From Sporichthya polymorpha DSM 43042 (GTDB taxonomy: Bacteria > Actinomycetota > Actinomycetes > Sporichthyales > Sporichthyaceae): a DNA stretch of 64,000 nt. The stretch is taken from NCBI RefSeq assembly GCF_000384115.1, contig NZ_KB913029.1, positions 3,633,057 to 3,697,056 on the forward strand, read 5' to 3'. A program made the position numbers and the translations under genes. The notes below the pieces were generated by a model. The model was not told the DNA's origin. It worked only from the letters and a program-made list of their open reading frames with translations, and did not search any database. Below, piece after piece: positions 21,793-29,417 of the stretch (position 1 is the first letter of the stretch; each line of letters opens with the position of its first letter).

Positions 21793-22767
21793 GTGACCAC
21801 ATCGCTGGCGGTCCTCGGGGACGACGCACGCGCGGACCGGATGCGCGCGGCGCTCGCCGGCCGGTCGGCGCCGTTCGCGATCGGTGTGGTGACGCCGGAC
21901 GGCGCCCGCCTCGCCGGCGCCGGGTCCGACCGGGACGCCGGCTTCGAGATCGGCTCGGTGTCCAAGGGCGTCACCGGGCTGCTCTACGTCGACGCCCTCG
22001 AACGCGGCGAGGTGGGTGCGGACACGACGCTGGCCGACGTGCTGCCGGTGGCCGCGACACCGCTCGCGGGCGTCCGGCTCTCCGACCTGGCGACCCATCG
22101 CTCGCGGCTCCCGCGCTCCGCGCCCGGCACGCCCGTCGTCCGGGGCTCGATCGACCTGGTGCGGCACGGGACCAACCCGTACGGGGAGAGCCTGGACCAG
22201 CTCCTCGCGCAGGCGCCGGCGGTCGAGTTCCGGCGCTCGTCGCGGCCGCACTACTCGAACTTCGGGTTCGCCCTGCTCGGTCACGCGGTCGCCGCGGCCG
22301 CCGGAACGACCTACGCGGACCTGATCCGCACGCGCGTGGCCGATCCGCTGGGGCTCGACGTCTTCTACTGCCCGGCCACGCCGGCCGAACTGCGGCCGGC
22401 GTCGGTGCGCGGACACGGCCGGGGCGGGCGCGTTCGGGAGCCGTGGACCGGCGAGGCGATCGCTCCCGCCGGCGGCATTCGGGCGAGCCTGCCGGCGATG
22501 GTGCGGCTGCTGACGGCGTTGCTCGACGGGACGGCGCCCGGCCGCGCGGCGCTGGACCCGGTGGCCGACCTCGGCCGCGGGGCGCGCATCGGCGCCGCCT
22601 GGATCACGGTCGAGCTGCGCGGTCGTCGGATCACCTGGCACAACGGCGGGACCGGTGGTTTCCGCAGTTGGATCGGACTCGACCGGGAGGCCGGCGTCGG
22701 CGCGGTCGTCCTCTCGGCCCGGTCCGTCTCGGTCGACCGGGCCGGGTTCTCGCTCCTGACGCCGTGA
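21793..22767 (+). CDS. Serine hydrolase of the beta-lactamase (class C/AmpH-like) family
   Basis: A 324-residue protein with the three active-site elements of the serine beta-lactamase/DD-peptidase fold: SxxK as SVSK (GSVSKGVTG, about residue 56), the YxN motif YSN (about residue 155) and a C-terminal HNGGTGGF replacing KTG. No signal peptide is seen, so it may be cytoplasmic. Substrate is unknown; it could be an esterase or peptidase. The GTG start is one base after the DUF2550 stop, so it is probably at the tail of the atp transcript. It converges on the cobalamin adenosyltransferase gene across a strong hairpin. Confidence 0.85.
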   Translation: MTTSLAVLGDDARADRMRAALAGRSAPFAIGVVTPDGARLAGAGSDRDAGFEIGSVSKGVTGLLYVDALERGEVGADTTLADVLPVAATPLAGVRLSDLATHRSRLPRSAPGTPVVRGSIDLVRHGTNPYGESLDQLLAQAPAVEFRRSSRPHYSNFGFALLGHAVAAAAGTTYADLIRTRVADPLGLDVFYCPATPAELRPASVRGHGRGGRVREPWTGEAIAPAGGIRASLPAMVRLLTALLDGTAPGRAALDPVADLGRGARIGAAWITVELRGRRITWHNGGTGGFRSWIGLDREAGVGAVVLSARSVSVDRAGFSLLTP

Positions 22768-22782
22768 GCGCGTCCGGGATCT

Positions 22783-22846
22783 CAACTTCTGTGGCGCGGC
22801 GCGCCTATCCAGGCCGCGGGACAGGCGCGCCGCGCAGGAGAAGTTG
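22783..22846. terminator. Bidirectional hairpin between convergent genes, repeat-family copy 1
   Basis: Arms of 24 bases (8-bp outer CAACTTCT pairing, 3 mismatched bases, 13-bp inner GCGCGGCGCGCCT pairing) enclose a 16-base loop containing GGCCGCGGGA. It fills the gap between the convergent serine hydrolase and adenosyltransferase genes and touches the latter's stop codon. It closely resembles the hairpin at 28748-28811, including the loop. Confidence 0.8.
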
Positions 22847-22848
22847 GG

Positions 22849-23418
22849 TCAGCGGTTGGCGCCGGGCACCCAGAGGACGTCGCCCTCCGGGTTGGCGACC
22901 CGGCCGAGGATGAACAACAGGTCGCTCAACCGGTTGAGGTACTTCGCCGGGAGCTTGCTGGTGCTGTCCGGGTGCGCGTCGTAGGCGGCCCAGGCGGAGC
23001 GTTCGGCCCGCCGGGTCACGGTCCGCGCGACGTGGAGGAGCGCGGCGCCCTTCGTGCCCCCGGGCAGGATGAAGCTCTTCAGCTTCGGCAGGTCCTCGTT
23101 GTAGCGGTCGCACGCCGCTTCGAGGCGCTCGATGTCGGCCTCGCCGATCCGCAGCGGTGGGTAGGCGGGGTTCTCGACGATCGGGTTGCACAGGTCGGCG
23201 CCGACATCGAACAGATCGTTCTGAATGCGGGTCAGCAGTTCGACGAGGTCGGGCGCGAGGTCGCCCAGCGCGATGGCGACGCCGATCGCCGAGTTCGCCT
23301 CGTCGCAGTCGGCGTAGGCGGCCAGGCGCGGGTCGTTCTTCGACGTCCGGCTGAAGTCGCCGAGCGCCGTCGTCCCGTCGTCGCCCGTCTTGGTGTAGAT
23401 CCGCGTCAGGTTGACCAT
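22849..23418 (-). CDS. ATP:cob(I)alamin adenosyltransferase, PduO type
   Basis: Makes adenosylcobalamin from cob(I)alamin and ATP. The 189-residue protein has the PduO ATP loop TRIYTKTGDDGTTALGD at the N terminus, RIQNDLFDVGADL, and the C-terminal helix with the conserved NRLSDLLFILGR. It is the probable cofactor supplier for the B12-dependent mutase at 26691 and works with the MeaB chaperone at 46155. Its position after the ATP synthase region matches the M. tuberculosis gene Rv1314c. The upstream gap is too short for a cobalamin riboswitch. Confidence 0.93.
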   Translation of the reverse strand: MVNLTRIYTKTGDDGTTALGDFSRTSKNDPRLAAYADCDEANSAIGVAIALGDLAPDLVELLTRIQNDLFDVGADLCNPIVENPAYPPLRIGEADIERLEAACDRYNEDLPKLKSFILPGGTKGAALLHVARTVTRRAERSAWAAYDAHPDSTSKLPAKYLNRLSDLLFILGRVANPEGDVLWVPGANR

Positions 23419-23463
23419 GCGGTGCAGCCTAGGCGAGCCCCGCGGGCCGGATCCTGCCGGGAA

Positions 23464-23955
23464 TCAGTCGATGACCATCCTGCAGTTCCGCACGACGGTG
23501 TGGCCGTTCGAGCGGAACTCCACCCGCGTGCGGACCAGGCCCGCGCCCTCGCCCGCCGAGGCGGGAATGTCGTAGCCGCCGGGGGAGGACGGGGCGACGA
23601 GCTGGCTCAGCTGGGTCTTGCCGTCCTGGTCCTTGATCAAGAGGCGGACCTTCTTGATGTTGATCTTCTTGTTCCGGTAGATCCCGGTCTCGCCGTTGTC
23701 GGTGATGCGCAGGCTGACGGCCTGCACGTCCCGGCCGTTGTCGCCGACGTTGACCCGGATCTGGATGCGCGCGGTGCGCCCGCGGACCTCGCTCGTGCAG
23801 CGCTTCGTGATCGTGCCCGCGGCGGCGACCGTCGCCTGCTCGCCCTCGCCACCGGCCGTCGATGCGGCGGTCGCGCTCGCCGCCGGCAGCAGTGCGGCGG
23901 TCAGGCCGACGGCCGAGGCGCCGGCGGCGAGGGAGAGGCGTCGTTTCGTCGTCAT
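23464..23955 (-). CDS. Small secreted protein of unknown function
   Basis: A 163-residue protein with a clear Sec signal peptide: basic MTTKRR start, hydrophobic core to about residue 28, then an AxA-type site (ASATAAS). The mature part looks beta-rich, with one cysteine near each end (KRCTSEV and RNCRMVID) that could form a disulfide. I do not recognise the family. It lies 10 bases after the AMIN-like/GerMN gene on the same strand, so the two secreted proteins are probably one operon. Confidence 0.7.
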   Translation of the reverse strand: MTTKRRLSLAAGASAVGLTAALLPAASATAASTAGGEGEQATVAAAGTITKRCTSEVRGRTARIQIRVNVGDNGRDVQAVSLRITDNGETGIYRNKKINIKKVRLLIKDQDGKTQLSQLVAPSSPGGYDIPASAGEGAGLVRTRVEFRSNGHTVVRNCRMVID

Positions 23956-23965
23956 GGACTGAAAG

Positions 23966-24862
23966 CTACGGCTCCAGGCAGGTCGGGAGCGAGTCCGAGT
24001 TTCCGGTCGGGGCGCCCGTCTGGCCGGTGGGCGAGTAGATCTTCACCCAGCGGACGGTCGGGTAGTGGGAGAGCGTCGCGTCGATCTGGTTCGCGACGCT
24101 GAAGGCGCCGCCGCCGGCGGAGCAGCCGCCGGTGAGGCGGACGCGCGCGATCCCGTTGCTGATCGACAGGTTCGTGAACCCGGTGGCCTTCGACAGCGTG
24201 TTGCCCACGCCCGCCGCGGATTCCGCCGGCGTGGGGCCGGCGAACATGCGGTGCAGCGCGCCCGTGGCCGGGGCGCCGGCCGGCACGTACCGCCAGACCG
24301 AACGGGTCTCGGCGGTGGCCCGATTCGTGAAGTACACCGGGACCCGGGTCCGCGCGTAGTCGTTGCGGATGTCGATGACGACGCGGCTCGGGTTCGTCAG
24401 CTTCAGCACGCTGTAGGAGGTGCGCGCCATCATCGCCGCGCCGAAGGAGACCATGCCCTCGAATTCACCCGCGTGGACCACCTCGTTGAGGTTCTGGTTG
24501 CCGGTGGAGCGGCGCAGCGGGCCGAACGTGGACGCGTAGTTCTTCGTGTAGCCCGTGACGCCGCCGAGCCCGATCTGCAGGAAGGCGTTGCCGCCGGCGG
24601 GCACGGTGTCGCCGGAGCCGTCCCGGGCGATCTTCGGTGCCCACTGCACGAACGTGTGCGACGGCAGCTTGCCGGAGAACTCGAATACCAGGCGGTCGTA
24701 GCCCGGATGGGTGGCCGTGCGGATCGCGACGAGCTTGCTCGTCCCGCTCGACCCGCCCGCCGCGTCGGCGAGGGTCGGGACCGCCAGCGTGGCCGACGCT
24801 CCGGCCAGCAGCGCGAGCGAGAGCAGGACGGAACGGGTGCGGGGCTTCTTCCGACGGAACAT
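23966..24862 (-). CDS. Secreted AMIN-like plus GerMN-like domain protein
   Basis: A 298-residue exported protein. The signal peptide spans about residues 1-35 (basic MFRRKKPRTR, hydrophobic core, ADAAG). The first domain has the AMIN-like pattern found in actinobacteria (HPGYDRLVFEFSG, then VVHAGEFEGMVSFG and NPSRVVIDIRN). The second (about residues 205-290) looks like a GerMN/sporulation domain (SKATGFTNLSISNGIARVRL, TLSHYPTVRWVKIYS). AMIN-type domains often bind cell-wall components. A paralogue of the first domain lies at 28825. Divergent from murA. Confidence 0.75.
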   Translation of the reverse strand: MFRRKKPRTRSVLLSLALLAGASATLAVPTLADAAGGSSGTSKLVAIRTATHPGYDRLVFEFSGKLPSHTFVQWAPKIARDGSGDTVPAGGNAFLQIGLGGVTGYTKNYASTFGPLRRSTGNQNLNEVVHAGEFEGMVSFGAAMMARTSYSVLKLTNPSRVVIDIRNDYARTRVPVYFTNRATAETRSVWRYVPAGAPATGALHRMFAGPTPAESAAGVGNTLSKATGFTNLSISNGIARVRLTGGCSAGGGAFSVANQIDATLSHYPTVRWVKIYSPTGQTGAPTGNSDSLPTCLEP

Positions 24863-24949
24863 GTCGGCCTCCAGGGGGCCTGCCGAGGGGGGTGCAGGAC
24901 GGTGCAGGGGGTTCCTGACACCCGCTAGACGCGCGAAGCGCCCGTCCGG

Positions 24950-24977
24950 TTGACGCGCCGCGCCCTACGATCTAGAC
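24950..24977 (+). promoter_or_regulatory. Candidate murA promoter, probably leaderless
   Basis: A TACGAT -10-like hexamer (24966-24971) ends 6 bases before the murA GTG, and no ribosome site is present, which fits leaderless transcription. A TTGACG (24950-24955) lies only 10 bases upstream of it, too close for a standard -35. TAGACG at 24973-24978 has correct 17-base spacing but would start transcription inside the gene. Confidence 0.4.
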
Positions 24978-26258
24978 GTGGAACGGTTCCGGGTTACGGG
25001 TGGGGCCCGTCTGGCGGGCGAGGTCCGCGTCGACGGCGCCAAGAACAGCGTCCTCAAGCTCATGGCGGCCGCGCTGCTCGCCGAGGGGCGCACGACGCTC
25101 ACGAACGTCCCGGAGATCCTGGACATCGACTTCATGTCGGCGCTGCTGCGGCGCCTGGGCTGCGAGGTCGAGCAGCGGCCCGGCACCGTGGTGATCGACG
25201 TACCGGCCGAGCTGTCCCACGAGGCGCCGTACGAACTGGTGCGCCGGCTCCGGGCCTCGATCTGCGTCCTCGGCCCGCTGGTCGCGCGGCTGGGGCGCGC
25301 GAAGGTCGCGCTGCCGGGCGGTGACAACATCGGCTCGCGCGCGCTCGACATGCACATCGGCGGGCTGGCCAAGCTCGGCGCGACGAGCGAGTCCGAGCAC
25401 GGCTACATCCTCACGGAGGCTCCGAAGGGCCTGACCGGAGCGTCGGTGTGGCTGGACTTCCCGAGCGTCGGCGCCACCGAGAACATCCTCATGGCGGCGG
25501 TGCTCGCCAACGGGACGACGGTCATCGACAACGCGGCGCGTGAGCCCGAGATCGTCGACCTCGCCGACATGCTGATCCAGATGGGCGCGAAGGTCTCCGG
25601 CGCCGGCACCTCGACGATCGAGATCGAGGGCGTCCCGGCCGGGTCGCTGAGCCCGACCTCGCACCGCACGGTGCCGGACCGCATCGTTGCCGGCACCTGG
25701 GCGGTGGCCGCGGCGATGACGCGCGGCGACGTCACGATCCTCAACGCGAACCCGCACCACCTCGAGCTCCCGCTCGACAAGCTCGTGACCGCGGGCGCCG
25801 ACGTCGAGTGGCTGCCGGACGGCTTCCGCGTCGAGATGAACCGCCGTCCCGAGGCGGTCGACATCATGACGTTGCCGTACCCGGGGTTCCCGACCGACCT
25901 GCAGCCGGCCTACATCGCGCTCAACACCGTCGCCGAGGGCGCCGCGATGGTCACGGAGAACATCTTCGAGGCGCGGTTCATGTTCATCGACGAGATGGTC
26001 CGCCTCGGCGCCGAGATCAAGACCGACGGCCACCACGCGGTCATCCGCGGACGTCCCCACCTGTCCGGTGCCCCGGTGCGGTCGCACGACATCCGCGCGG
26101 GCGCGGGGCTCGTGCTGGCGGGCCTGGTGGCCGAGGGCGAGACGATCGTGACCGACGTCCACCACATCGACCGCGGGTACGCCGACTTTGTCGCGCAGCT
26201 CAACTCCCTCGGCGCCGAGGTCGTCCGCGAGCCCGACCCGGATCACTTTTCCGAGTGA
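24978..26258 (+). CDS. murA: UDP-N-acetylglucosamine 1-carboxyvinyltransferase, fosfomycin-insensitive form
   Basis: First committed step of peptidoglycan synthesis: transfers enolpyruvate from PEP to UDP-GlcNAc. The 426-residue protein starts [16 protein letters not shown] and has [15 protein letters not shown] and [11 protein letters not shown]-type inside-out barrel motifs. The catalytic loop reads GGDNIGSR: Asp116 occupies the position of E. coli Cys115, the fosfomycin target. The same Cys-to-Asp change is known in mycobacterial MurA and gives intrinsic fosfomycin resistance while keeping activity. The GTG start matches the family N terminus exactly. Confidence 0.97.
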   Translation: MERFRVTGGARLAGEVRVDGAKNSVLKLMAAALLAEGRTTLTNVPEILDIDFMSALLRRLGCEVEQRPGTVVIDVPAELSHEAPYELVRRLRASICVLGPLVARLGRAKVALPGGDNIGSRALDMHIGGLAKLGATSESEHGYILTEAPKGLTGASVWLDFPSVGATENILMAAVLANGTTVIDNAAREPEIVDLADMLIQMGAKVSGAGTSTIEIEGVPAGSLSPTSHRTVPDRIVAGTWAVAAAMTRGDVTILNANPHHLELPLDKLVTAGADVEWLPDGFRVEMNRRPEAVDIMTLPYPGFPTDLQPAYIALNTVAEGAAMVTENIFEARFMFIDEMVRLGAEIKTDGHHAVIRGRPHLSGAPVRSHDIRAGAGLVLAGLVAEGETIVTDVHHIDRGYADFVAQLNSLGAEVVREPDPDHFSE

Positions 26259-26315
26259 GTTCGGTCACGCGCGCCGGTCGCTGAGCGCGTTCGCCCCGTC
26301 GCCCACCGGTGCCGG

Positions 26316-26627
26316 TCAGTAGCCCAGCAGCAACTCGCGGGCCCGCTGCAGGTCGTCGTCCCACACCATGACGCGCAGCCCGTCCTCGGTCTCGACGACC
26401 CGGCTGCGGATGCCCGAGCGGGCGAGCAGCGCAGAGATCTGTGCGCCCTCCGCCGCGTCCTCGGGCGCGGCGAGCGGGGTCATCAGGCCGTAGTCGTGCT
26501 CCGAACCGGTCCGCGGACGGCGGGAGAGCAATGATGTCTGCCGGGGTGAGAAGGCCCAGCGCAGGACCAGAACGAGCAGGCCGAGAACGATCGCGACGAC
26601 CAGCATCTGCTCCGTGGCGTAGCCCAC
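26316..26627 (-). CDS. Membrane-anchored DUF2007-like protein
   Basis: A 103-residue protein with one N-terminal transmembrane helix (about residues 8-25) and a small C-terminal domain (LARSGIRSRVVETEDGLRVMVWDDDLQRARELL) resembling the DUF2007/signal-transducing alpha-beta fold found on PII-like and putative signalling proteins. GTG start. It converges on murA with a 57-base gap and is divergent from the mutase gene. Function unknown. Confidence 0.7.
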   Translation of the reverse strand: MGYATEQMLVVAIVLGLLVLVLRWAFSPRQTSLLSRRPRTGSEHDYGLMTPLAAPEDAAEGAQISALLARSGIRSRVVETEDGLRVMVWDDDLQRARELLLGY

Positions 26628-26690
26628 GGTCGGATTCTGCCCCCGGTTACGGCGTCGTTACCATCGCACCCACAAGACTGGAGGGCCGCG

Positions 26691-28712
26691 ATGGCAGACG
26701 GTGGCAGCACCCGGGACAAGCCCTGGCTGATTCGGACCTACGCGGGGCACTCCTCCGCCGCGGGCTCGAACGCGCTGTACCGGAGCAACCTCGCGAAAGG
26801 GCAGACCGGTCTGTCGGTGGCGTTCGACCTCCCGACCCAGACCGGCTACGACCCCGACCATGTGCTGGCCAAGGGCGAGGTCGGCAAGGTCGGCGTCCCC
26901 GTCCCGCACCTGGGTGAGATGCGCAAGCTGTTCGAGGGCATCCCGCTCGATGAGATGAACACGTCCATGACGATCAACGCCACCGCGATGTGGCTGCTCG
27001 CCATGTACCAGGTGGTCGCCGAGGAGCAGGCGATCGCCGCCGGCACCGACCCGGCCGAGACGCTGCGCAAGCTCTCCGGGACGACGCAGAACGACATCAT
27101 CAAGGAGTACCTGTCTCGCGGGACCTACGTGTTCCCGCCGGCGGCCTCGATGCGCCTGACCGTCGACACCATCGCGTACACGGTCACGAACGTCCCCAAG
27201 TGGAACCCGATCAACATCTGCAGCTACCACCTGCAGGAGGCCGGGGCCACCACGGTCCAGGAGCTCGCCTTCGCGATGTCGACGGCGATCGCCGTCCTCG
27301 ACGCGGTCCGCGACTCCGGCCAGGTGCCGGCCGAGAAGTTCGGTGACGTCGTCGCCCGCATCTCCTTCTTCGTGAACGCCGGCGTGCGGTTCGTCGAGGA
27401 GATGTGCAAGATGCGCGCGTTCGTGCGCCTGTGGGACGAGGTCACCGAGCAGCGCTACGGCGTCTCCGACCCGAAGCAGCGGCGCTTCCGCTACGGCGTC
27501 CAGGTGAACTCGCTCGGTCTGACGGAGGCTCAGCCGGAGAACAACGTCCAGCGCATCGTGCTCGAGATGCTCGGCGTGACCTTGTCGAAGGACGCGCGGG
27601 CCCGCGCGATCCAGCTGCCGGCGTGGAACGAGGCGCTCGGTCTCCCGCGCCCGTGGGACCAGCAGTGGTCGCTGCGGATCCAGCAGGTGCTGGCGTTCGA
27701 GTCCGACCTGCTCGAGTACGACGACCTCTTCCGCGGCTCGGTCGTCGTCGAGGCCAAGGTCGACCAGTTGGTCCGCGACGCCTACGCGGAGATGGATCGC
27801 ATCGCCGAACTCGGCGGGGCGGTGGCCGCGGTCGAGTCGGGCTACATGAAGTCCGCCCTGGTCGCCTCGCACGCCGAGCGCCGCAAGCGCATCGAGACCG
27901 GCGAGGACAAGATCATCGGCGTCAACTCGTTCACCGAGACCGAGCCGAACCCGCTGTTGGCCGACCTCGACGCCGCGATCCAGACCGCCGACCCCGCCGC
28001 GGAGTCGGCGGCGATCGAGACCGTCCGGGCCTGGAAGGCGCAGCGGGACGACAACGCCGTCTCGGCCGCGCTGGAGAACCTGCGCAAGGTCGCGAAGAGC
28101 AACGACAACCTGATGCCGGCGACGCTGGAGTGCGTCCGCGCCGGCGTCACGACGGGGGAGTGGTCCGGTGCCCTGCGTGAGGAGTTCGGCGAGTACCGCG
28201 CGCCGACCGGGGTCACCGGCGTGAGCTCCGCCCCCGACGGCGCCGCGATCGCCGAGGTGCGCGCCGCCGTGCAACGGACCGGCGACGAGCTGGGCCGCCG
28301 GCTGCGGCTGCTCGTCGGCAAGCCCGGTCTCGACGGGCACTCCAACGGCGCCGAGCAGGTCGCGGTGCGCGCCCGCGACGTCGGTTTCGAGGTCATCTAC
28401 CAGGGCATCCGTCTGACGCCGGCTCAGATCGTCGCCGCCGCGGTCGAGGAGGACGTCCACTGCGTTGGGCTCTCGATCCTGTCCGGCTCACACATGGAGC
28501 TGATCCCGGACGTCCTGGACCGACTGCGGGACGCCGGCGCCTCCGACGTCCCCGTGATCGTCGGCGGCATCGTCCCCGACGGTGACGCCCGGGCCCTCCG
28601 TGAGGCCGGCGTCGCCGCGGTGTTCACACCGAAGGACTACGGCCTGACCGAGATCATGGCCCGCATCGTCGACGTCATCCGCACCGCGAACGGGCTCGAC
28701 CCGCTCGCCTGA
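26691..28712 (+). CDS. meaA: Ethylmalonyl-CoA mutase (MeaA-like adenosylcobalamin-dependent mutase)
   Basis: Interconverts ethylmalonyl-CoA and methylsuccinyl-CoA by adenosylcobalamin radical chemistry. The 673-residue chain combines the substrate-binding barrel (LSVAFDLPTQTGYD, MNTSMTINATAMWLLA) and the C-terminal B12 domain with LDGHSNGAEQ (the DxHxxG cobalt-ligand motif), SILSGSH and VIVGGIVP. Length and N terminus (KPWLIRTYAGHSSAAGSNALY) match the MeaA/Ecm group rather than the longer two-subunit methylmalonyl-CoA mutases. A ccr gene at 42802 supports this call, since Ccr makes ethylmalonyl-CoA. A GGAGGGCC site precedes the ATG. Methylmalonyl-CoA or another short branched acyl-CoA remains a possible substrate. 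Confidence 0.88.
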   Translation: MADGGSTRDKPWLIRTYAGHSSAAGSNALYRSNLAKGQTGLSVAFDLPTQTGYDPDHVLAKGEVGKVGVPVPHLGEMRKLFEGIPLDEMNTSMTINATAMWLLAMYQVVAEEQAIAAGTDPAETLRKLSGTTQNDIIKEYLSRGTYVFPPAASMRLTVDTIAYTVTNVPKWNPINICSYHLQEAGATTVQELAFAMSTAIAVLDAVRDSGQVPAEKFGDVVARISFFVNAGVRFVEEMCKMRAFVRLWDEVTEQRYGVSDPKQRRFRYGVQVNSLGLTEAQPENNVQRIVLEMLGVTLSKDARARAIQLPAWNEALGLPRPWDQQWSLRIQQVLAFESDLLEYDDLFRGSVVVEAKVDQLVRDAYAEMDRIAELGGAVAAVESGYMKSALVASHAERRKRIETGEDKIIGVNSFTETEPNPLLADLDAAIQTADPAAESAAIETVRAWKAQRDDNAVSAALENLRKVAKSNDNLMPATLECVRAGVTTGEWSGALREEFGEYRAPTGVTGVSSAPDGAAIAEVRAAVQRTGDELGRRLRLLVGKPGLDGHSNGAEQVAVRARDVGFEVIYQGIRLTPAQIVAAAVEEDVHCVGLSILSGSHMELIPDVLDRLRDAGASDVPVIVGGIVPDGDARALREAGVAAVFTPKDYGLTEIMARIVDVIRTANGLDPLA

Positions 28713-28747
28713 GCTCAATTTCTCCTGCCCGCCGCCCCACCCGAACC

Positions 28748-28811
28748 CAACTTCTCCTGCGTGCCGCGCCTTTCCCGGCCGCGGGATGGGCGCGGCGCGC
28801 AGGAGAAGATG
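28748..28811. terminator. Bidirectional hairpin between convergent genes, repeat-family copy 2
   Basis: Two 23-base arms (21 of 23 pair, one further as G-T) enclose an 18-base loop with GGCCGCGGGA. The arms begin CAACTTCTCCTGCG and end CGCAGGAGAAG. It lies between the convergent mutase and AMIN-like genes. A degenerate extra 5' arm (CTCAATTTCTCCTGC) sits just upstream at 28714-28728. Same family as 22783-22846. Confidence 0.8.
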
Positions 28812-28824
28812 CGCCGCCGGGGCG

Positions 28825-29370
28825 TCAGTGCGCGACGTCGACGTAGATCCGGGTCGGGTTCGACAGCGTCCCGACCCGGAAGCCGGCCTTGCGCTTCAGC
28901 CCGAGCCCGAAGACGACCTGGCCCTCGAAGTCGCAGAGCATGCGCATGCTCCGCAGCGTCGGGAGCTTGGGGTTGGCCGTGGAGTTCTGGCCCGGCCCGC
29001 GGTAGACGTCCCGGCCCCGGTTGTCGTGGGCCTGCGCGGGCTCGAGTGTGATGCTGAGGAACTTCTTGCCGGGGATCGTCACCTTGTTGCCGGTGCCGCA
29101 CTGACGCAGGGTGCTGACGTACCGGACGTTGTAGCCCGACGCCTTCCCGGTCAGGTCGAACACGACGCGGTCGAACTGCGCGTGCTTGCCGAACCGGGCG
29201 TCGACGACCCGCGGGATCTTCGACGGGTTCCGGGTCTTCACCTTCGGGCTGGTGTCCGACGGCGGGGCCGCAGGAGCGGCGACCGCTTCGGTGGCGAGGC
29301 CGCCGGCGGCGACCAGCGAGACGGCCGTCAGCAGACCGGCCAGACGACGACGTGCAGCGGTGGTGGGCAT
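28825..29370 (-). CDS. Secreted AMIN-like domain protein
   Basis: A 181-residue exported protein. The signal peptide spans about residues 1-32 (MPTTAARRRLAG, hydrophobic core, VAAPAA). A Pro/Lys/Ser linker follows, then a single AMIN-like domain (FDRVVFDLTGKA, CDFEGQVVFGLG, NPTRIYVDVAH). It is a paralogue of the first domain of the protein encoded at 23966-24862 (FDRVVFDLTG against YDRLVFEFSG, FEGQVVFG against FEGMVSFG). Two cysteines may form a disulfide. The ATG at 29370 is chosen because it begins the signal peptide. Probably acts at the cell wall; partner unknown. Confidence 0.78.
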   Translation of the reverse strand: MPTTAARRRLAGLLTAVSLVAAGGLATEAVAAPAAPPSDTSPKVKTRNPSKIPRVVDARFGKHAQFDRVVFDLTGKASGYNVRYVSTLRQCGTGNKVTIPGKKFLSITLEPAQAHDNRGRDVYRGPGQNSTANPKLPTLRSMRMLCDFEGQVVFGLGLKRKAGFRVGTLSNPTRIYVDVAH

Positions 29371-29417
29371 GCCTCGTGTGTACCGCAGCGCAGGACCGAA
29401 ATCGAGCGGCTTGGTCT

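Noticed and set aside
23419-23463. Cobalamin riboswitch upstream of the adenosyltransferase gene
   Set aside because: Only 45 bases separate it from the upstream gene, too short for a B12 riboswitch; the 63-base gap before the mutase gene is also too short.
26691-28712. Call as the large subunit of methylmalonyl-CoA mutase
   Set aside because: The chain is about 670 residues with its own B12 domain and a MeaA-type N terminus, and no small subunit gene is adjacent; ccr in the window favours ethylmalonyl-CoA mutase.
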